A DNA stretch of 64,000 bases. Source: Hamiltosporidium tvaerminnensis (Eukaryota > Microsporidia > Dubosqiidae). The DNA lies in contig CM061251.1 of assembly GCA_022605425.2 (NCBI GenBank), forward strand, positions 899,001-963,000, read 5' to 3'. The translations under genes and the position numbers were made by a program. The notes under the pieces were generated by a model, which saw nothing but the letters and a program-made list of their open reading frames with translations, did no database searches and was not told where the DNA came from. Position 1 is the first letter of the stretch. Each line of letters opens with the position of its first letter. This document shows positions 50,135-62,819 of this stretch, piece after piece.

Positions 50135-52435
50135 TTATACCCATATGATTCTGCGAAACAAAGAGTAATTTTTAAAGTTGTCTATTAAATTAATAATTAA
50201 GTCTATATTGGTTTTTAATTAACAGATCCGATCTAAAAAATTTAATAGTTAAATAGTAGAACTTAAATTAAAGTAAAGAACAGGTAATTTAAATTTTAAA
50301 CCCCTTTCAAACTATATCATTATTTAAACATTACCCTTGAATTATATTTTATTAGTAGGGTTATTGCTATAATACACCATATTTTAAATACAAATCTTAT
50401 TTTTACTATTTTTGTATAATTTGTAAAAAAGCCAGTCTTAGGTTGATTTTGAAGAAAGGAATTTATAAAAAAAGTAAATTTATTAGAATAAGAATGGCAC
50501 CCAGTATATAATTCTTTGAGAGTGTCAAACAAATAAAAGAATCAAATGTATGAAAAAATATAAGAAGGTAGAACTTTTAATTTAAAAACATAAAAACTTC
50601 GTTGATTATAGCTTTTCTAATATAAAATTATAAATTGAACTAAAAACGATATTTAGTGGATGTTGGTTATTATTTTTAATCATACATTTCATGCTTTTTA
50701 TTGGAAGAAATATTCTTAATGTTTTGGAAAAAAATATTCTCAAAGATATATATATTTGTGAACTGGAAGCGAAAATTTAAATGTGGAAGGTTCATAAAAG
50801 AATGTAAATAAAAGACTATGAAATGCGCCAATTCTTAAATATAAAATATACAACATTTAATTAAAGAATGAATCGTATTTTAAAATAGTGTTTTGAAAAA
50901 GTTATTTTCTATATTGATATTATTTAAGTAAAATTTTTATTCCCTTATTTTAAATTCTAAATTTCTTACCTTTATTTCTAAGCTAGGTTATAAGGATTTG
51001 ATTCATGAAGAGAAAATAGTATAGTGTTTAGATTCATAAGTGTATTAATGGCAATAATTATTCTTTAGTTTACGAATCCAAACCTTCGTAATTTAAACAA
51101 AGTATCAGTCTTTGAACACAATCAATGATAGTAACGAATATGTATAGATTTATAAAAACTATATGCACCTAGCACTTTCTCATTTAAAAAATATTAAAGA
51201 TGTAAGTGAACGCGAAAAGTAACTTGTAAATTATAAGAAATTATTAGATTAGGGAGCGTGAAAAATAAATTGTTTCCATGAAGACAGTACTATTTAAAAT
51301 AAAGATATTTATTTAATTTATAAAAAATGTTTTGAAAAATTGATTATTTTTACTTCTGTATAATTTTAATTTTCTGTGGTCTTTTCATAAGAGGATATAA
51401 ATCATTGTATATTCTAGGGTTTTAGGGAATGTAAGACTATGAAAGAAGTAGAATTTCTATAATACAAAGAGTTTATAAAATGATAGCTTTAATCTCATAA
51501 TGCAAGAATCAATATTGCTTATAATTACTAATTTATAATAAATTTAGTCGAGAACTCTAATCCATAGAGTAAAATCATAATGGATATGTTCTTTTGGATT
51601 GCAAGTGTTTAAAAAAAATTAATTAAACCTATATGACGCATAGATATATTCAAACGATTATATATTATAATCTCGGTAGTTTATACTTAGCTTTTAAGTT
51701 TTTCTACATTGTATTAAGAAGACTAAAAGCTAAAAAACATTAATTTACATTGTGAGTTTAACTATATTTTGAAAAATGAATTTTTCTTCAAATTTTTTTT
51801 TTCAAGAAAGGGTTTAAATTAAATAATCCATTTTCTTGAATATGCTTCTTTAATCATATATCAATATTAAAATGGATCAATAGACAATACGAAAATAAGA
51901 TCAAGATAGGTTAGGTATTTTTTTATAAAAATATATGTGCCTTAATACATATAAGTCTACATATAAGATATAAAATATGTAATATTTTTAATGCATATTG
52001 CGAATTTTAGTATTATATGTACTCACTTTGAAATTATGAAAAAAATATAACTATTCATATGATATATACTATAAGAAAATTTAAAAGCAGTACTATAGAG
52101 TAACATAGAAATGGTGGTAAAAAAATATTTTGTTATGTTTTTCTCAAATATATACAGAAAAATATTTTACTGCAAATGCATGCTCTCAAAATATATTCCT
52201 TTAAAGAGTTTTCCAACAAAGCCAAATATTATATTTTATTTTAACTTAATTTTAGAACTATTTAAAGTAAAAAACATTAGAAACCTGAAATTTGGTCTTT
52301 TTGCTGCTATAAAATTAAAAAAATAACAACAGAAAAAAAATTGTGTATATAATTCCTTCTAAACTTAAAAATAAGATTTTATTCATAAAAGATTTTGAAG
52401 TAAAAGGTTCTAAATACTTAGTTTAATAAATATTA
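50135..52435. other. Gene-free AT-rich DNA
   Basis: No supported gene. Short frames at 50,320-50,532 (minus) and 52,111-52,326 (plus, 71 codons with ATG) are composed mainly of K, F, I, N and Y. I see nothing to raise them above chance. Confidence 0.5.
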
Positions 52436-52458
52436 CAAGTTTTTATAGTTTATATGCT

Positions 52459-52737
52459 TTGATTAAACATTTGTTTTTCTTCGTACTATATATTATCTTA
52501 ATTGTCTCCTTAAAATTTAACTACCCTGGCTTTTTACTATCGTATAATATTTTCGGCTGCCAAATGTTGTCGATACCAATTTTTTTAATTATAAAACATT
52601 CTGTAATTTTTATTTTACTTCTATATCAATTCGCCTATTCGATGAATATTGACTTAATCGCAAAAATGCATGCCGTTACTTTTAGCTCATTTTATGAAAT
52701 AGTTTCAGCTCTCTTAGTTCATTTAGAATATTTTTAA
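52459..52737 (+). pseudogene. Open frame, hydrophobic, unknown
   Basis: 92 codons are open but start at TTG; the first real ATG is internal. It is very hydrophobic, with runs such as FFFVLYIILIV, IPIFLII and SVIFILLLYQFAY that would span membranes. The end is more polar (IDLIAKMHAVTFSSFYEIVS). It may be the remains of a membrane protein, but poly-T-rich DNA gives such frames for free. A coding-like region on the other strand lies next to it (52,820-53,470). Low confidence. Confidence 0.2.
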
Positions 52738-52819
52738 TTCAGTTTGCTGTATGATTGAGATAAATGCTTGAGGTATTTAAAAAAAAAATTTATAATCAAG
52801 CTTATCTCTAAATAGATAT

Positions 52820-53470
52820 TTAGAGTTTTTTCATCGTGCTTTTATAGTATTTTGTCCTGCCCGGTAATTTTTTCCAATTAAGAGTTCCATAAATATGCTC
52901 ATTCATAATGAATCACTTAGGAATAGTAAAGCACCGCCTGTATTTCTCTTCAAAAGTATGAAAGAGTATCTTGTTGTGTGAATTATAGCATTCTTACAAT
53001 AGTTTTAACATCAGATCGTAAATTATGCATTTCTATTCATTTGTTAAGGGTTTGACAGAATGATTTAATGTGGTAACTATTTCGATGTATGATTAACACA
53101 TCCGAGAATTTCTTAAATATATTGACCATACATCTGTTTTTAGATTAGGTTTTTATCTAGTGACTATGTGCATAGCAGGTATCTAAGAGTTAAATTAATG
53201 GTATCAATAAGTTATTTGAGAACATTCTATTACATTGACTCATAAAATTCAAAATACCTATGATAATTCTAAATTTTTAGTCTTTCTGTCTGTCTCTAAT
53301 AAATTTATATAATATTTACTGCAGAACGACTTTTAGTTTTTATGCCCAAAATTTCTCATTCTTCTGCCATTTCCGAGAATTTTTACAGACATATGCCTAT
53401 TATTTCGAGCTTATTATAGTCTTTGGAATAAGTTTGTTATATAATAGTTATAGATTGTGCCGGTGAGGGT
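52820..53470 (-). pseudogene. Decayed coding-like region, unknown product
   Basis: The plus strand is pyrimidine-rich here and the minus strand reads as protein in pieces. Near 53,400-53,270: MSVKILGNGRRMRNFGHKN, then a stop and SFCSKYYINLLETDRK. Near 53,170-53,048: VNIFKKFSDVLIIHRNSY, then HIKSFCQTLNK. From 52,993 to 52,820 (57 codons, one internal TGA): HNKILFHTFEEKYRRCFTI, then NEHIYGTLNWKKLPGRTKYY. Same strand, consistent order and varied composition suggest a dead gene. No family recognised. G+C is higher than in the flanks. Confidence 0.35.
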
Positions 53471-53479
53471 ATATGTATT

Positions 53480-54520
53480 TTTTAGACTTTTACGCTTTTT
53501 TTATAAACCTCTTGAAAAATACGTCATTCAAAAAAAGCAACTTTTTTTACTAAAATATTTCTTTGATTGACTTTTACACAAATTACAATATGAATTTAAC
53601 AAAATAGATTCCAACTATAATTCTTCCAAATATAAAATCTATTATATTAATATACAGATTTTCTAGCTCGTTACATCTACTTTAGTAGTTAATAATGACA
53701 AAGATCATCCTAAGGTTTGTATATACATGATTCTTTTAAGTCGAAATGATATTGAACATATATTTTGATATTCTCCCGAGAGTTTCTTATTATGAAATAT
53801 TCATAACAATTATACCTAAAAAAATATGTTTATGAAAAAAAAAGTAAGGTAATTTTTTAATACATTCTAAACAACAGTGAGAAAATTAAATACTACTTAG
53901 TAGAAATAAAAAACATTATTTTTTAACTGATAGATACAAATTATTTATTTCTTAATACTTCAAAAATTAAAAAAATTTATGAAGAAAGTAAGATTTTTAG
54001 ATGCAAGTTTTTTATTAGAATATAATTTTGAGAAGAGAGAAAAAAATTAATAACAAGTATTACTAATAAATATAAAATCTAAAAAGAATAATTTTCCGAG
54101 AATGTTAAAATATCGATACATGAAAATATATGAAGAATACATTCAAACAGTCAAGGCATCAAGTTTAAAGTAAAAAATTTCTTCTTAAAAAGTTTATTAC
54201 TTCTTACAATATTCTAATTTCTATATAACACATAATATGTTAGAAAGCTATTATGATCTAAAAAATAAAATATGTTTTTAAATAGATAAATCAAAAGTCT
54301 TAATAAATTTCTAAGTCTGCTTTGAAATATTAAATATCAGAAATAAAAATTTTTAAAAAGCCAAATAACTAATAAATGTATTCCATAAGCGAGCGCTTAA
54401 TACGTTGAAAACTTGTAAGTTCATTCTAAATACGTTATAGATATAGTAATTTCTTCTTATAACTATCTAAAACATTTATAACTCAAAATTTAATCTATAA
54501 CATAAAGCTAAGATTTCCGA
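53480..54520. other. Gene-free AT-rich DNA
   Basis: Nothing recognised on either strand. Confidence 0.5.
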
Positions 54521-54526
54521 GAATAA

Positions 54527-54991
54527 ATATCAAAATATAAATCTAACGTTATAAAACTAAATAAAGAATATGATAGCAGGATCCAAAGATTATTACTTAA
54601 AACCGAATTGCGTTATAAAGGCGCAATTATGGGTATAAGACGTAAATCATATTCTGCTGTACATTCAATATAGTTCAATAAAAACGCTTTTCCCAGGGCA
54701 AACATTACAATCTATCTATTTTTATCAAATCGCTTAGATAACAAAAATGCTTTTCGGATAATTCCCTACAAAAATAACGAAAACAACTCTTGAAGAGAAT
54801 CAAATAGAAATAAATGTTTAGAATTGCTTAAAATAAAAATATTTAAAATGGTAATAAAATAATCTAATAGCTCACTAAAAAACATTTCTAAAGAGAACTA
54901 CCGCTATAAAAAGAATTATTTAAATTTCGCCTATTCTGTCCGTTCATAACTGTTTAAAGCAAAAGAACTAAAATTATTTTTTTCGACTTAA
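54527..54991 (+). pseudogene. Decayed coding-like fragment, single phase, unknown product
   Basis: One plus-strand frame stays in phase for 154 codons with four internal stops (TAG, TGA, TAA, TAA) before TAA at 54,989. Expected chance stops in this composition are about 13. It reads KEYDSRIQRLLLKTELRYKG, then AIMGIRRKSYSAVHSI; after the first stop, FNKNAFPRANITIYLFLSNR and LDNKNAFRIIPYKNNENN; later KENYRYKKNYLNFAYSVRS. It is basic and soluble-looking, with no membrane segment. The lack of frameshifts suggests it is younger than the other fossils. No family recognised. Confidence 0.4.
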
Positions 54992-54999
54992 TTCTACAT

Positions 55000-57900
55000 A
55001 ATAATTATAATGACAAAAATTTTCAGATTTTAACAAAGTAATACAATAACAAAATACACATAGTTAATTTTTTTATTAACTTTACAATATTGTTACAAAG
55101 GATATTCTTAAAAATTTAAATATCTTTTATACATTTATAAAAAGCTATAGCTTATCATATTTTACTCTTGCAAATTTTCTAAGAAATTAGAATTAGCAAT
55201 TGGATGAAAATTTATTTTAATTTAAACAAGTTACCCGAAAAATAAATTACCCAACTGAAACTTATTGAAAAAAAAAGTAGAATTTATAGTTTATTGAAAC
55301 TAACCCTCCTTATGAAATAATGTTCCCTTTTTCTCTGGTGAAACGAATCATTTTTATTTTTTTTGAAAATTAAAAGAGGACAAGATAGTTTAGAATACAG
55401 AATGTCATCCAAATAAAACAGACCAATGGATTCATCTTTTTTTACATTTCAAAATGTACTGATATTTGCATTTTAAAACTGTCTTTATGCAATTGCAAAA
55501 TTATAGGAACATGCAACAATCGAAAGATCTATTTCTTTTTTAGTTGAAACGTTTTGTCTAAAGATTTTTTTATCCTCAGTTTTTTGTATATGACATTTAG
55601 AAGATACTAGTTTAAAGATGAATTTTCAGATATTTTATTTTGTAATCAAATTTAAAACAAAAAAAATCATAAAATTAAGATTCAAATTAAAATATCAGAA
55701 AATTCGCTTTTTAACTAAGATCTTTATAAATGCTATATATATTAGAAAGTAGGATTCTAAAATTACTTTTACAATTATTGATTCATCAGAAAAGAAAAAA
55801 ACCTATAAAGACGATTGCATGGTATATAACTCCCTTAGAATTAATTATACCATGGAGGTTTTTAAAATATTTAAATAAAGTAAGGCTTGTAAATTGCAAT
55901 ATAAAAGAAGTGAAATAAATTGTAAAAGTAAATTTTGTAATATAATGACAAGGTCATTTCAAATATAAAATTTGATCTATTTTTGTTCCTATGGTGTATT
56001 GATATGAGGTTAAGCATACAATATTTTTATATTTTTTTATATATATTTACATTTTTTGGTATGAAGGTCTTATCCTAGTTTAGAGCCTGAGTAATACCGG
56101 CTCGGGGGTTTTCTATTATTATTTTTTTAGTTTTAATGTAATTCCCGAACAAAAAAAACGTTTTTTTTAATTTCTGACAAAAAAAATTAATAGTCAATAT
56201 TATTTTAAGATCTGCAATTTTGTTTTGGCACACTAAAATCACCAATTATTATTATATATTTAATCTTTTAACATTTTGCAATATAGGCATAATTAAAATT
56301 TTTTTGTTGGTCTCCATACTTATACCAGAATAATTGTGTTCTAACCCTGCTATATAACGCAATTATCTTCACTTTCATAATACCCTTTTCATCTTAGAAT
56401 AAAAATATATTTCGTTGAAAATTTAAGCTTTTCAATAAAATTATTTTTCAACTTATAATGTATTTACAAAAAGAGGTTAAAATTTTATAATATATACACG
56501 AAGAACAAAATTTACACCTCATTTAACGTTTCTTTTTTCCACGATAAAAAATACTTTTATTGGAATAATAATAAAAAATATAAACTTTTTAGACAGCTAT
56601 TATCATAAGATTATTTCCTAAATTTTTATTTCAAAAAAAAATGGATATCTCGAACACAAACGTATATCTAACAAAAATTTTAGTAAAATATTTCCTGCAG
56701 CAAATTTACCTTCTTAACTTTTTTTAAAAATTTATAATTTCCGTTTACATATCTTATATCTTTAAAAGACTTTTCCTAGATTTTCAAATTTCTCTGGAAA
56801 TAGTCAAAAAAAAAAAATTATTCATTAAAGATTACAATAAAGATACAACAAGGGTTAAATAATAACCTAATAGAGAATTTAATTTTCTTCCCAGATTTGG
56901 CATTAGCACTACATCAGAACGGCTTCAGCAGTAAAGTCATTTTTTCTATCATTTATGTTGAGAAAATTAGATATTTAAAGCGAGTAGGTATATACCAAGA
57001 AAAACTTCTAAAAGCCTTACAATACTTATTTTTAACCAAAATTTCTTATCCGCTTTGAGAAAACAAAAAGAAAAAGTATAAGTAATATCTATTTAATATA
57101 GCACCAAGAAAATAGGAACATAGTAAACGGATATATGCTTTTAATATAAAGAAAACTAAATGTAAATCAAGAAATAATTCTAAAATTTCAAAGGCATTCT
57201 TTTTTTTTCTTTAAAAAAGTAATTGGGTAAATTTAAATATCTTCGGAATATTTTGATTTTTTTTTTTGATAAAAATATTTTTTTGAAAAATTGAACATCT
57301 TTCTAAAAAAAATATTTTTCAATTAAATCTTTTGACTTTTTTTAGAATAGATTTATTAGTTATAGAATACAAGTAACTTACCGATTTTTTTTATCAGCAT
57401 ATTACAGATTTTTAATAGGCATTAAAGGTAAATCCAAAGCCTTCAAACTAGTTTATAAAATACTCATAACATTCTTATGACAGATAAAATCGGAATTAAA
57501 AATTGTTTTAAGGTAAAAATGATGAGAATAAGGGGTTTGAACCGTCGAGAAAAAAGCAGTGATCATATAGAATTTAGCTTATATGAATTAGGTTCATATT
57601 CTAATATAGTCACAAAATATTTTTTTGCTTGAAACGGTTGCATATTTTATTTGATAATCTATTCCGAAATTTAAATAAACTGCAAATTGTCGATTTGCGG
57701 AGACTATATGGTAACTAAGTATAAAATTAAAATATTTATGGTACAAAGAAATATTAAACTTCTATTATATGTAAGTATATCTGCAAACCCTTAATAATTT
57801 TACTAAGTATACCAAAAATCAAACTATACTATCTGAGAAATATAGCGGAATGTAAAATTTTTGGTTTCTATTAAAATTTTAAAATTTAAGAAAATTAACG

Positions 57901-58140
57901 TGATGTGTGAATTTTCTTTTCTGCGTCAAACATGAACCATTATTTACATATGATAATTCAAGAACGACATATACAATTAGTTAAAACTTCAAAAAATACT
58001 AATTTTAGAAACATCCAGAATTACAAAGACAAATAACCCTTTAGTATATTGAGAAAATTTATTTTTGGAATGAGGTAGTGTTAAAATATCAACAGTAATA
58101 AGAAACAGCTAGATTTAGACATAAAGGTTTGGTACAGATC
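55000..58140. other. Gene-free AT-rich DNA
   Basis: No supported gene. The 62-codon plus-strand frame at 55,730-55,918 (starts ATG, ends KEVK) is basic and slightly protein-like (KRKKPIKTIAWYITPLELII) but isolated. A short, less AT-rich word lies at 56,080-56,110 (gagcctgagtaataccggctcg) with no context. Confidence 0.5.
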
Positions 58141-58265
58141 ATAATTTGTCTTTTATGTAAGAATTAAACTTCACTACATCCTCGGCTGCTCTGTAATAGT
58201 TGGTACTAGGAAGAACAGCCTAAATATGCGAATTTTTTTCTTGATCTGTTTAAGTGTTCATGTAA

Positions 58266-58472
58266 CGAAATGTAAAAGCGATAGAGCATGTAGCAATAGT
58301 ATTTAAACTCAAAACCGGTGATTTTGCAACCAAATTTTAACACCCGGTGCTGGAAGATAGAAAAATGCAAATCTTTAATGATCTAGGGAACGATATAACC
58401 ACTTATGTCTTTTTATAGAACATTTTTTGCCCAAATAAACTCTCGGTATTCTCCGGGTTACTTTATAAATGA
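58266..58472 (+). pseudogene. Decayed coding-like fragment, unknown product
   Basis: 68 codons in one plus-strand frame with two internal stops (TAA, TAG), in a G+C island at about 58,150-58,530. It reads NVKAIEHVAIVFKLKTGDF, then EDRKMQIFNDLGNDITTYVF and CPNKLSVFSGLLYK. Another frame just upstream (about 58,200-58,300) is also open, so the original may have extended leftwards with a frameshift. No family recognised. Confidence 0.35.
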
Positions 58473-58539
58473 AGATATACTAAAATATAAGATGGTACAG
58501 CGATAAAAGGATGTGTACGCGTGATATTTTAAAGTGAAA

Positions 58540-59600
58540 TCAAACCAACAATCATATTTCAACAGAAAAATTATTTTAGAATAACTGCCTTTTGTTTTAA
58601 ACATATTCCACAAAACCTTTAAATAAGACAGCTTTATAATGTAGTCAGCCTTAAAGATACGAATAGAATTATAAGAAGGCGTTTTATATAAACCCTGACT
58701 ATCTTTAATGCTTTAAAAATATCCCATATTTTGTTTTAAAAAGCTGCCCAGTTTTCCTACAAAATAATACTGCAAATTTAATGCCGATAATTTTTATGAT
58801 ATTGGTTCGTATTAATATCTTTTGGCTTTATTGGTAGAAATTAAATATGAAAATAATTAAATATAGGTTTCCCCTTATTAAAATTTCTTAGAAGGAGTAT
58901 ATATACCAAGAATAAAGAAAACTATCAGAAAGATAATAGTAGAAAATTAGTTTGGCAAAATTTTATTTTGATGGATCTTAAATGGTTTCATATATCGAAA
59001 TTTTTATTCAAATATTTCATACTTAACAATTTCTTCCATTTAATTTCCATTTAAATTTATATTTACTTTCAGAAACTTGTTGATAAATACTTTTTTTCTG
59101 TTTCTTAATTCTATGAATAATTTTTTTGTTTTTGCTATTTCACTTTTTTAATTCTGTTTATATATTAGGACTTTATGAATTAAATAAAAATTACAAGTAA
59201 GTTAAGATAAATTATTTACCGTTATACATTGAAAAAATTGAATTTTTGTTATTTTGTTGGAAAATTACATTTAAATGATTTTATAGATCTAGTTAGAGGT
59301 TTTTATGAGAATTAGAAATTTTTTGAGATATTTAAAAGATTTTACAAACACCGAACAGATAAAACGTTTCAAAATATAAGTCTTTAGCAGAAAAACATAA
59401 TTTAAAAAATTAGAATTAAAAAATGATAAACTGTATTAGTAATCATAAATGATGTTGAATTACTAAAATAATATTATAATGCTACAATGAGGGATTCTAA
59501 AACAAGAAAATTAAAAGGTAAAATTGCCCAAACCCCTTACTTGTTTTTAACATTTATGCTTTCACTTGGCATTAAATAAAATAAAATAAATTTTTCTAAA
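58540..59600. other. Gene-free AT-rich DNA
   Basis: No supported feature. Confidence 0.5.
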
Positions 59601-59609
59601 AATAATTTC

Positions 59610-59725
59610 TTTATATTTTTTAAAAACTTCTACCCTACGTTTCTTCAATCAAAATCTATTTTTTATCGAAAAAAGAAATGAAGCTGTAAATCAGAAAATA
59701 TGAACAGAAAAGATGATAATAGATT
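59610..59725 (+). repeat. R3 motif, copy 3
   Basis: 'cttctaccctacgtttcttc' followed by 'agaaatgaagct' and 'aatcagaaaatatgaacaga' matches copy 2 at 40,560-40,645 block by block. It lies about 1.4 kb before an R1 copy; copy 2 lies about 2.4 kb before one. Confidence 0.4.
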
Positions 59726-59729
59726 TAAT

Positions 59730-61060
59730 AACAGCAACAGTGATAGTTTATGATGTTTGATTTGTTTTCAAAATCCCAATGAATTACTCATAAAATGAAT
59801 TTTTTGGTAAAAGTTGTTTTCAATAATAGAAAAATTATGAGAAAGTGAAATATATTAAGGCACTTTTAGATATCTAGCACAACGCCTCAAACTTATTATA
59901 AAACAAATGATTGGGAATTTTAGTTTGATTTGATTATATTATTTTGAAATCCATTTTTATGGAAAAGGAGGCTTCTATCTTAAGAGTTCCTTTTCTTTTT
60001 AATTTGAACAAAATTTTTCTTTTTACGATTTTGATAAAAAAAAAGAAGAGGTACTGGGTGGTATGTAAGTTAATGATATATATTTGGTTAACTAGATAAA
60101 ATTTGTTCTAGGGGTTTATGGAGAGTGTGTTTGGAAGTGGTTGAATGATTTTGGATTGTATTTTGACAGTATACTTACCTATTTGTAATTCGGCTACAAC
60201 GGAGCACAAATAGAATTTTTTTTAGTCTAATTGTAAAATATAAAAGTTTTCAGGGTGTGACTTCTCGAAGTAATGAATTTCCCCAAATTGAATTCCAGAA
60301 AAGAATACTTCTATGTTTCTATAGATAAGAAAAAGATATAAAGTTTTTATTGAACTAGATATATTTTTTAAAACTGCTTGAAATATAGATATTATCATAA
60401 ATTTGAATTAAAATAACTTATGGGATATATTTAGAATATCATAATTGTAGAATTGCAGTAAATTACTTCGGATTCTATTGAAATAAGTTTTAGAACAAGA
60501 AGAAATATTCGTTTGTTTCATAAGGAAGAAATTTTAAAGAAATTAAATGATTTACAATAAATAAAAAAATAAAATATTTTAAAATTGGTTTATAATATCT
60601 ACTTTGTATTTATATATATAAAAAAAAGAATATAATTTTTTTAAATTAAATTTTGCACTTCTTTGTTCTATTAAACACTTCTATTTGTTATCAGCTCCCA
60701 TCTAATTTAAATATTTCTATTTTTTGCAATTAGTAATTTATATTTCTTGGTTTAATATCTAAGGTATGTTTTATAAATTTGCTATTCTAAAAACATAAAC
60801 CTTAAATGGGTAAATATATTTCTTGGTGTCATAAATTTAATTCGAAATAGTCTATCCGAAAAATATTTTATTTAGTTATGAATATGGTATTCTATTTTCT
60901 CAAAAAGTACAATCGATCTTTGCTAATAGAAGTGTTATAGAAAATTCATAATATATTCAATGTGTGCCCAGTAAGGTATATCTTAAAGTATATAACTGTT
61001 ACTTAATTCTAGAATAAATATAGCTTAGGAATAACCCATTTGTTCGATAAGAGTATATCA
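59730..61060. other. Gene-free AT-rich DNA
   Basis: No supported gene. The stretch 60,045-60,200 is unusually G/T-rich for the window (tactgggtggtatgtaagtt and onward) but carries no readable frame. Confidence 0.5.
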
Positions 61061-61064
61061 GTTT

Positions 61065-62817
61065 TTAAAACCTTAACTCGTTTATATATCATCAAGATTT
61101 CATGTGTAGTTATATATAAAATACAAGAGATAGTTTGAGACATAAAGTATTATTTTTAATGATTAAATATAGTAATTGAATTTAATGAAAGTTTTTTTTT
61201 TAAAACTTAACTAATATTTTATAGATTTCTTTATCGTATAGTTATTTACTCCAAAAATTTGCTAATAAATAAATCTGTATATGAAGGTAACCATTTGTAT
61301 TTCAGATTATGTAAAAGTATTTCTGATATCATTAAAATTATTTATAGATGTATACTAAGTGCTCTAATTTAATTTTCTGGTTAAATCCGACTTGGAAAAA
61401 ATCGCTTGAGTTCTTACACATTGCCTTTTATATTCTATAGGAGCTAAATATTAAAAAAATCTTACATACTCTTTTCATGATACAAATCAGATTAGGTAGT
61501 TTAAAAAGTATAAATTTGCTGCAAATTTTTTGGAACCTATATTGTACTTGATTGTGGAACTTGTTTCTTTCGTTTAATTAGGTGTAACCTTTATACAGTT
61601 GGTTAGGTAATAGAAGTTTAATGATAAGATAGTGCTAGGTCACATGTATACGATTCCAGATGATAAAAAATCCAAGATTGTTCCTACATATTGAAGTTTT
61701 GACCTACCAATTGTGCTTCTTTTTATATTTTAAGTCTTGAAATCTTAATTTTATAATATGATATTTGAACCAACAAACCCAATCAAAAATTTTATTTAGT
61801 GAATTAGAATAAACGTCTACTTTAATAAACATACTTGATTTTTTACTTATTACAGTATAATATTCATCTATAAATACATTTTGAAATAAATGTATCTTTG
61901 ATTCTATTATATTACTTTATTCAAATTAATTTCCAAAAAGTTTGAAAATAAATTCTTAGCTTTACATATAAACAAGAAATATTATTTATATTAGTTATAT
62001 GGAAAAAACTAGTATTTAATTTAGTTTTAAATGAACAACTTTGTTTAAGGTTTATCTACTTTTAAAATAAACTTGAAATATCAGGTAAAATATTTTTTGT
62101 ATTATATGCACGACTGTATAAACAAATTTAACACCCAAAACTAGACAAAATTAAACTATTTTAAGGATTAGTTGTAGAATTTGTTTAAACAAAAGAAATA
62201 GGGTTAAGAAAATTAAAATATACAAATACTTAATGTAAAAACTTTTATTTAAATTTGCTTTCAGTATATAATTGGTATATAAACACATTTTTCGAAAGAG
62301 ATTCTATCGTACTATATTTTTATTTGAATTTATTTTGTATATCTTACTGTATACTATATATTTCCAAAAAAAAGACTTAACATTATTAAAAACAATCAAT
62401 ATACTTATAATAAAAATAATTTATGTCAGCACAATAAGACTACATAGTGAAAAACAAAGGATTTTTTTATATGGATATATTAAGGTGAACTACATATTGA
62501 GTTAATTTATATGGTTTATAGTCATATGAATAAAAAATTAATGTCTGTATAGATTGAGAGAATATCACATTAATATTGACACTAGCAATAATATTACACA
62601 ACTCCTAAATTTTCGTAAAAGTAGTATAAATAAAATTCAAATACCCTTTTCACTTGTATATATTTCTTTCATATTATATTTGTATTTTTTTTGTGCTAAA
62701 GGAGCAATGCATACATAATACCTAACGATACCTGGCAGTTTGCTCAATTTTCGAGAAAGTATCTAATATGAGGTTATATAGAAATCCAGAGGTACGCATA
62801 AATCCCATATATGATTT
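61065..62817 (+). repeat. R1 repeat, copy 4 (3'-truncated)
   Basis: It starts about 'ttaactcgtttatatatcat' and is colinear with copies 2 and 3 through 'ggttaaatccgactt' (61,380; compare 43,276). It is closest to copy 1 from 61,462 on: 'cttacatactcttttcatg', then 'agaaatagggttaagaaaatt' against 'agaaataggttaagaaaatt' at 752. It breaks off after 'aaatcccatatatgattta' at about 62,817, where the other copies continue for another ~1.4 kb. R2 begins at once. Confidence 0.8.
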
Positions 62818-62819
62818 AA

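Noticed and set aside
57530-57560. Minus-strand word ggttcaaacccctt resembling a T arm
   Set aside because: Stem pairing fails after two base pairs and no cloverleaf fits.
60060-60085. Splice donor (tatgtaagttaatga)
   Set aside because: No exon on either side; a single short word in T-rich DNA is expected by chance.
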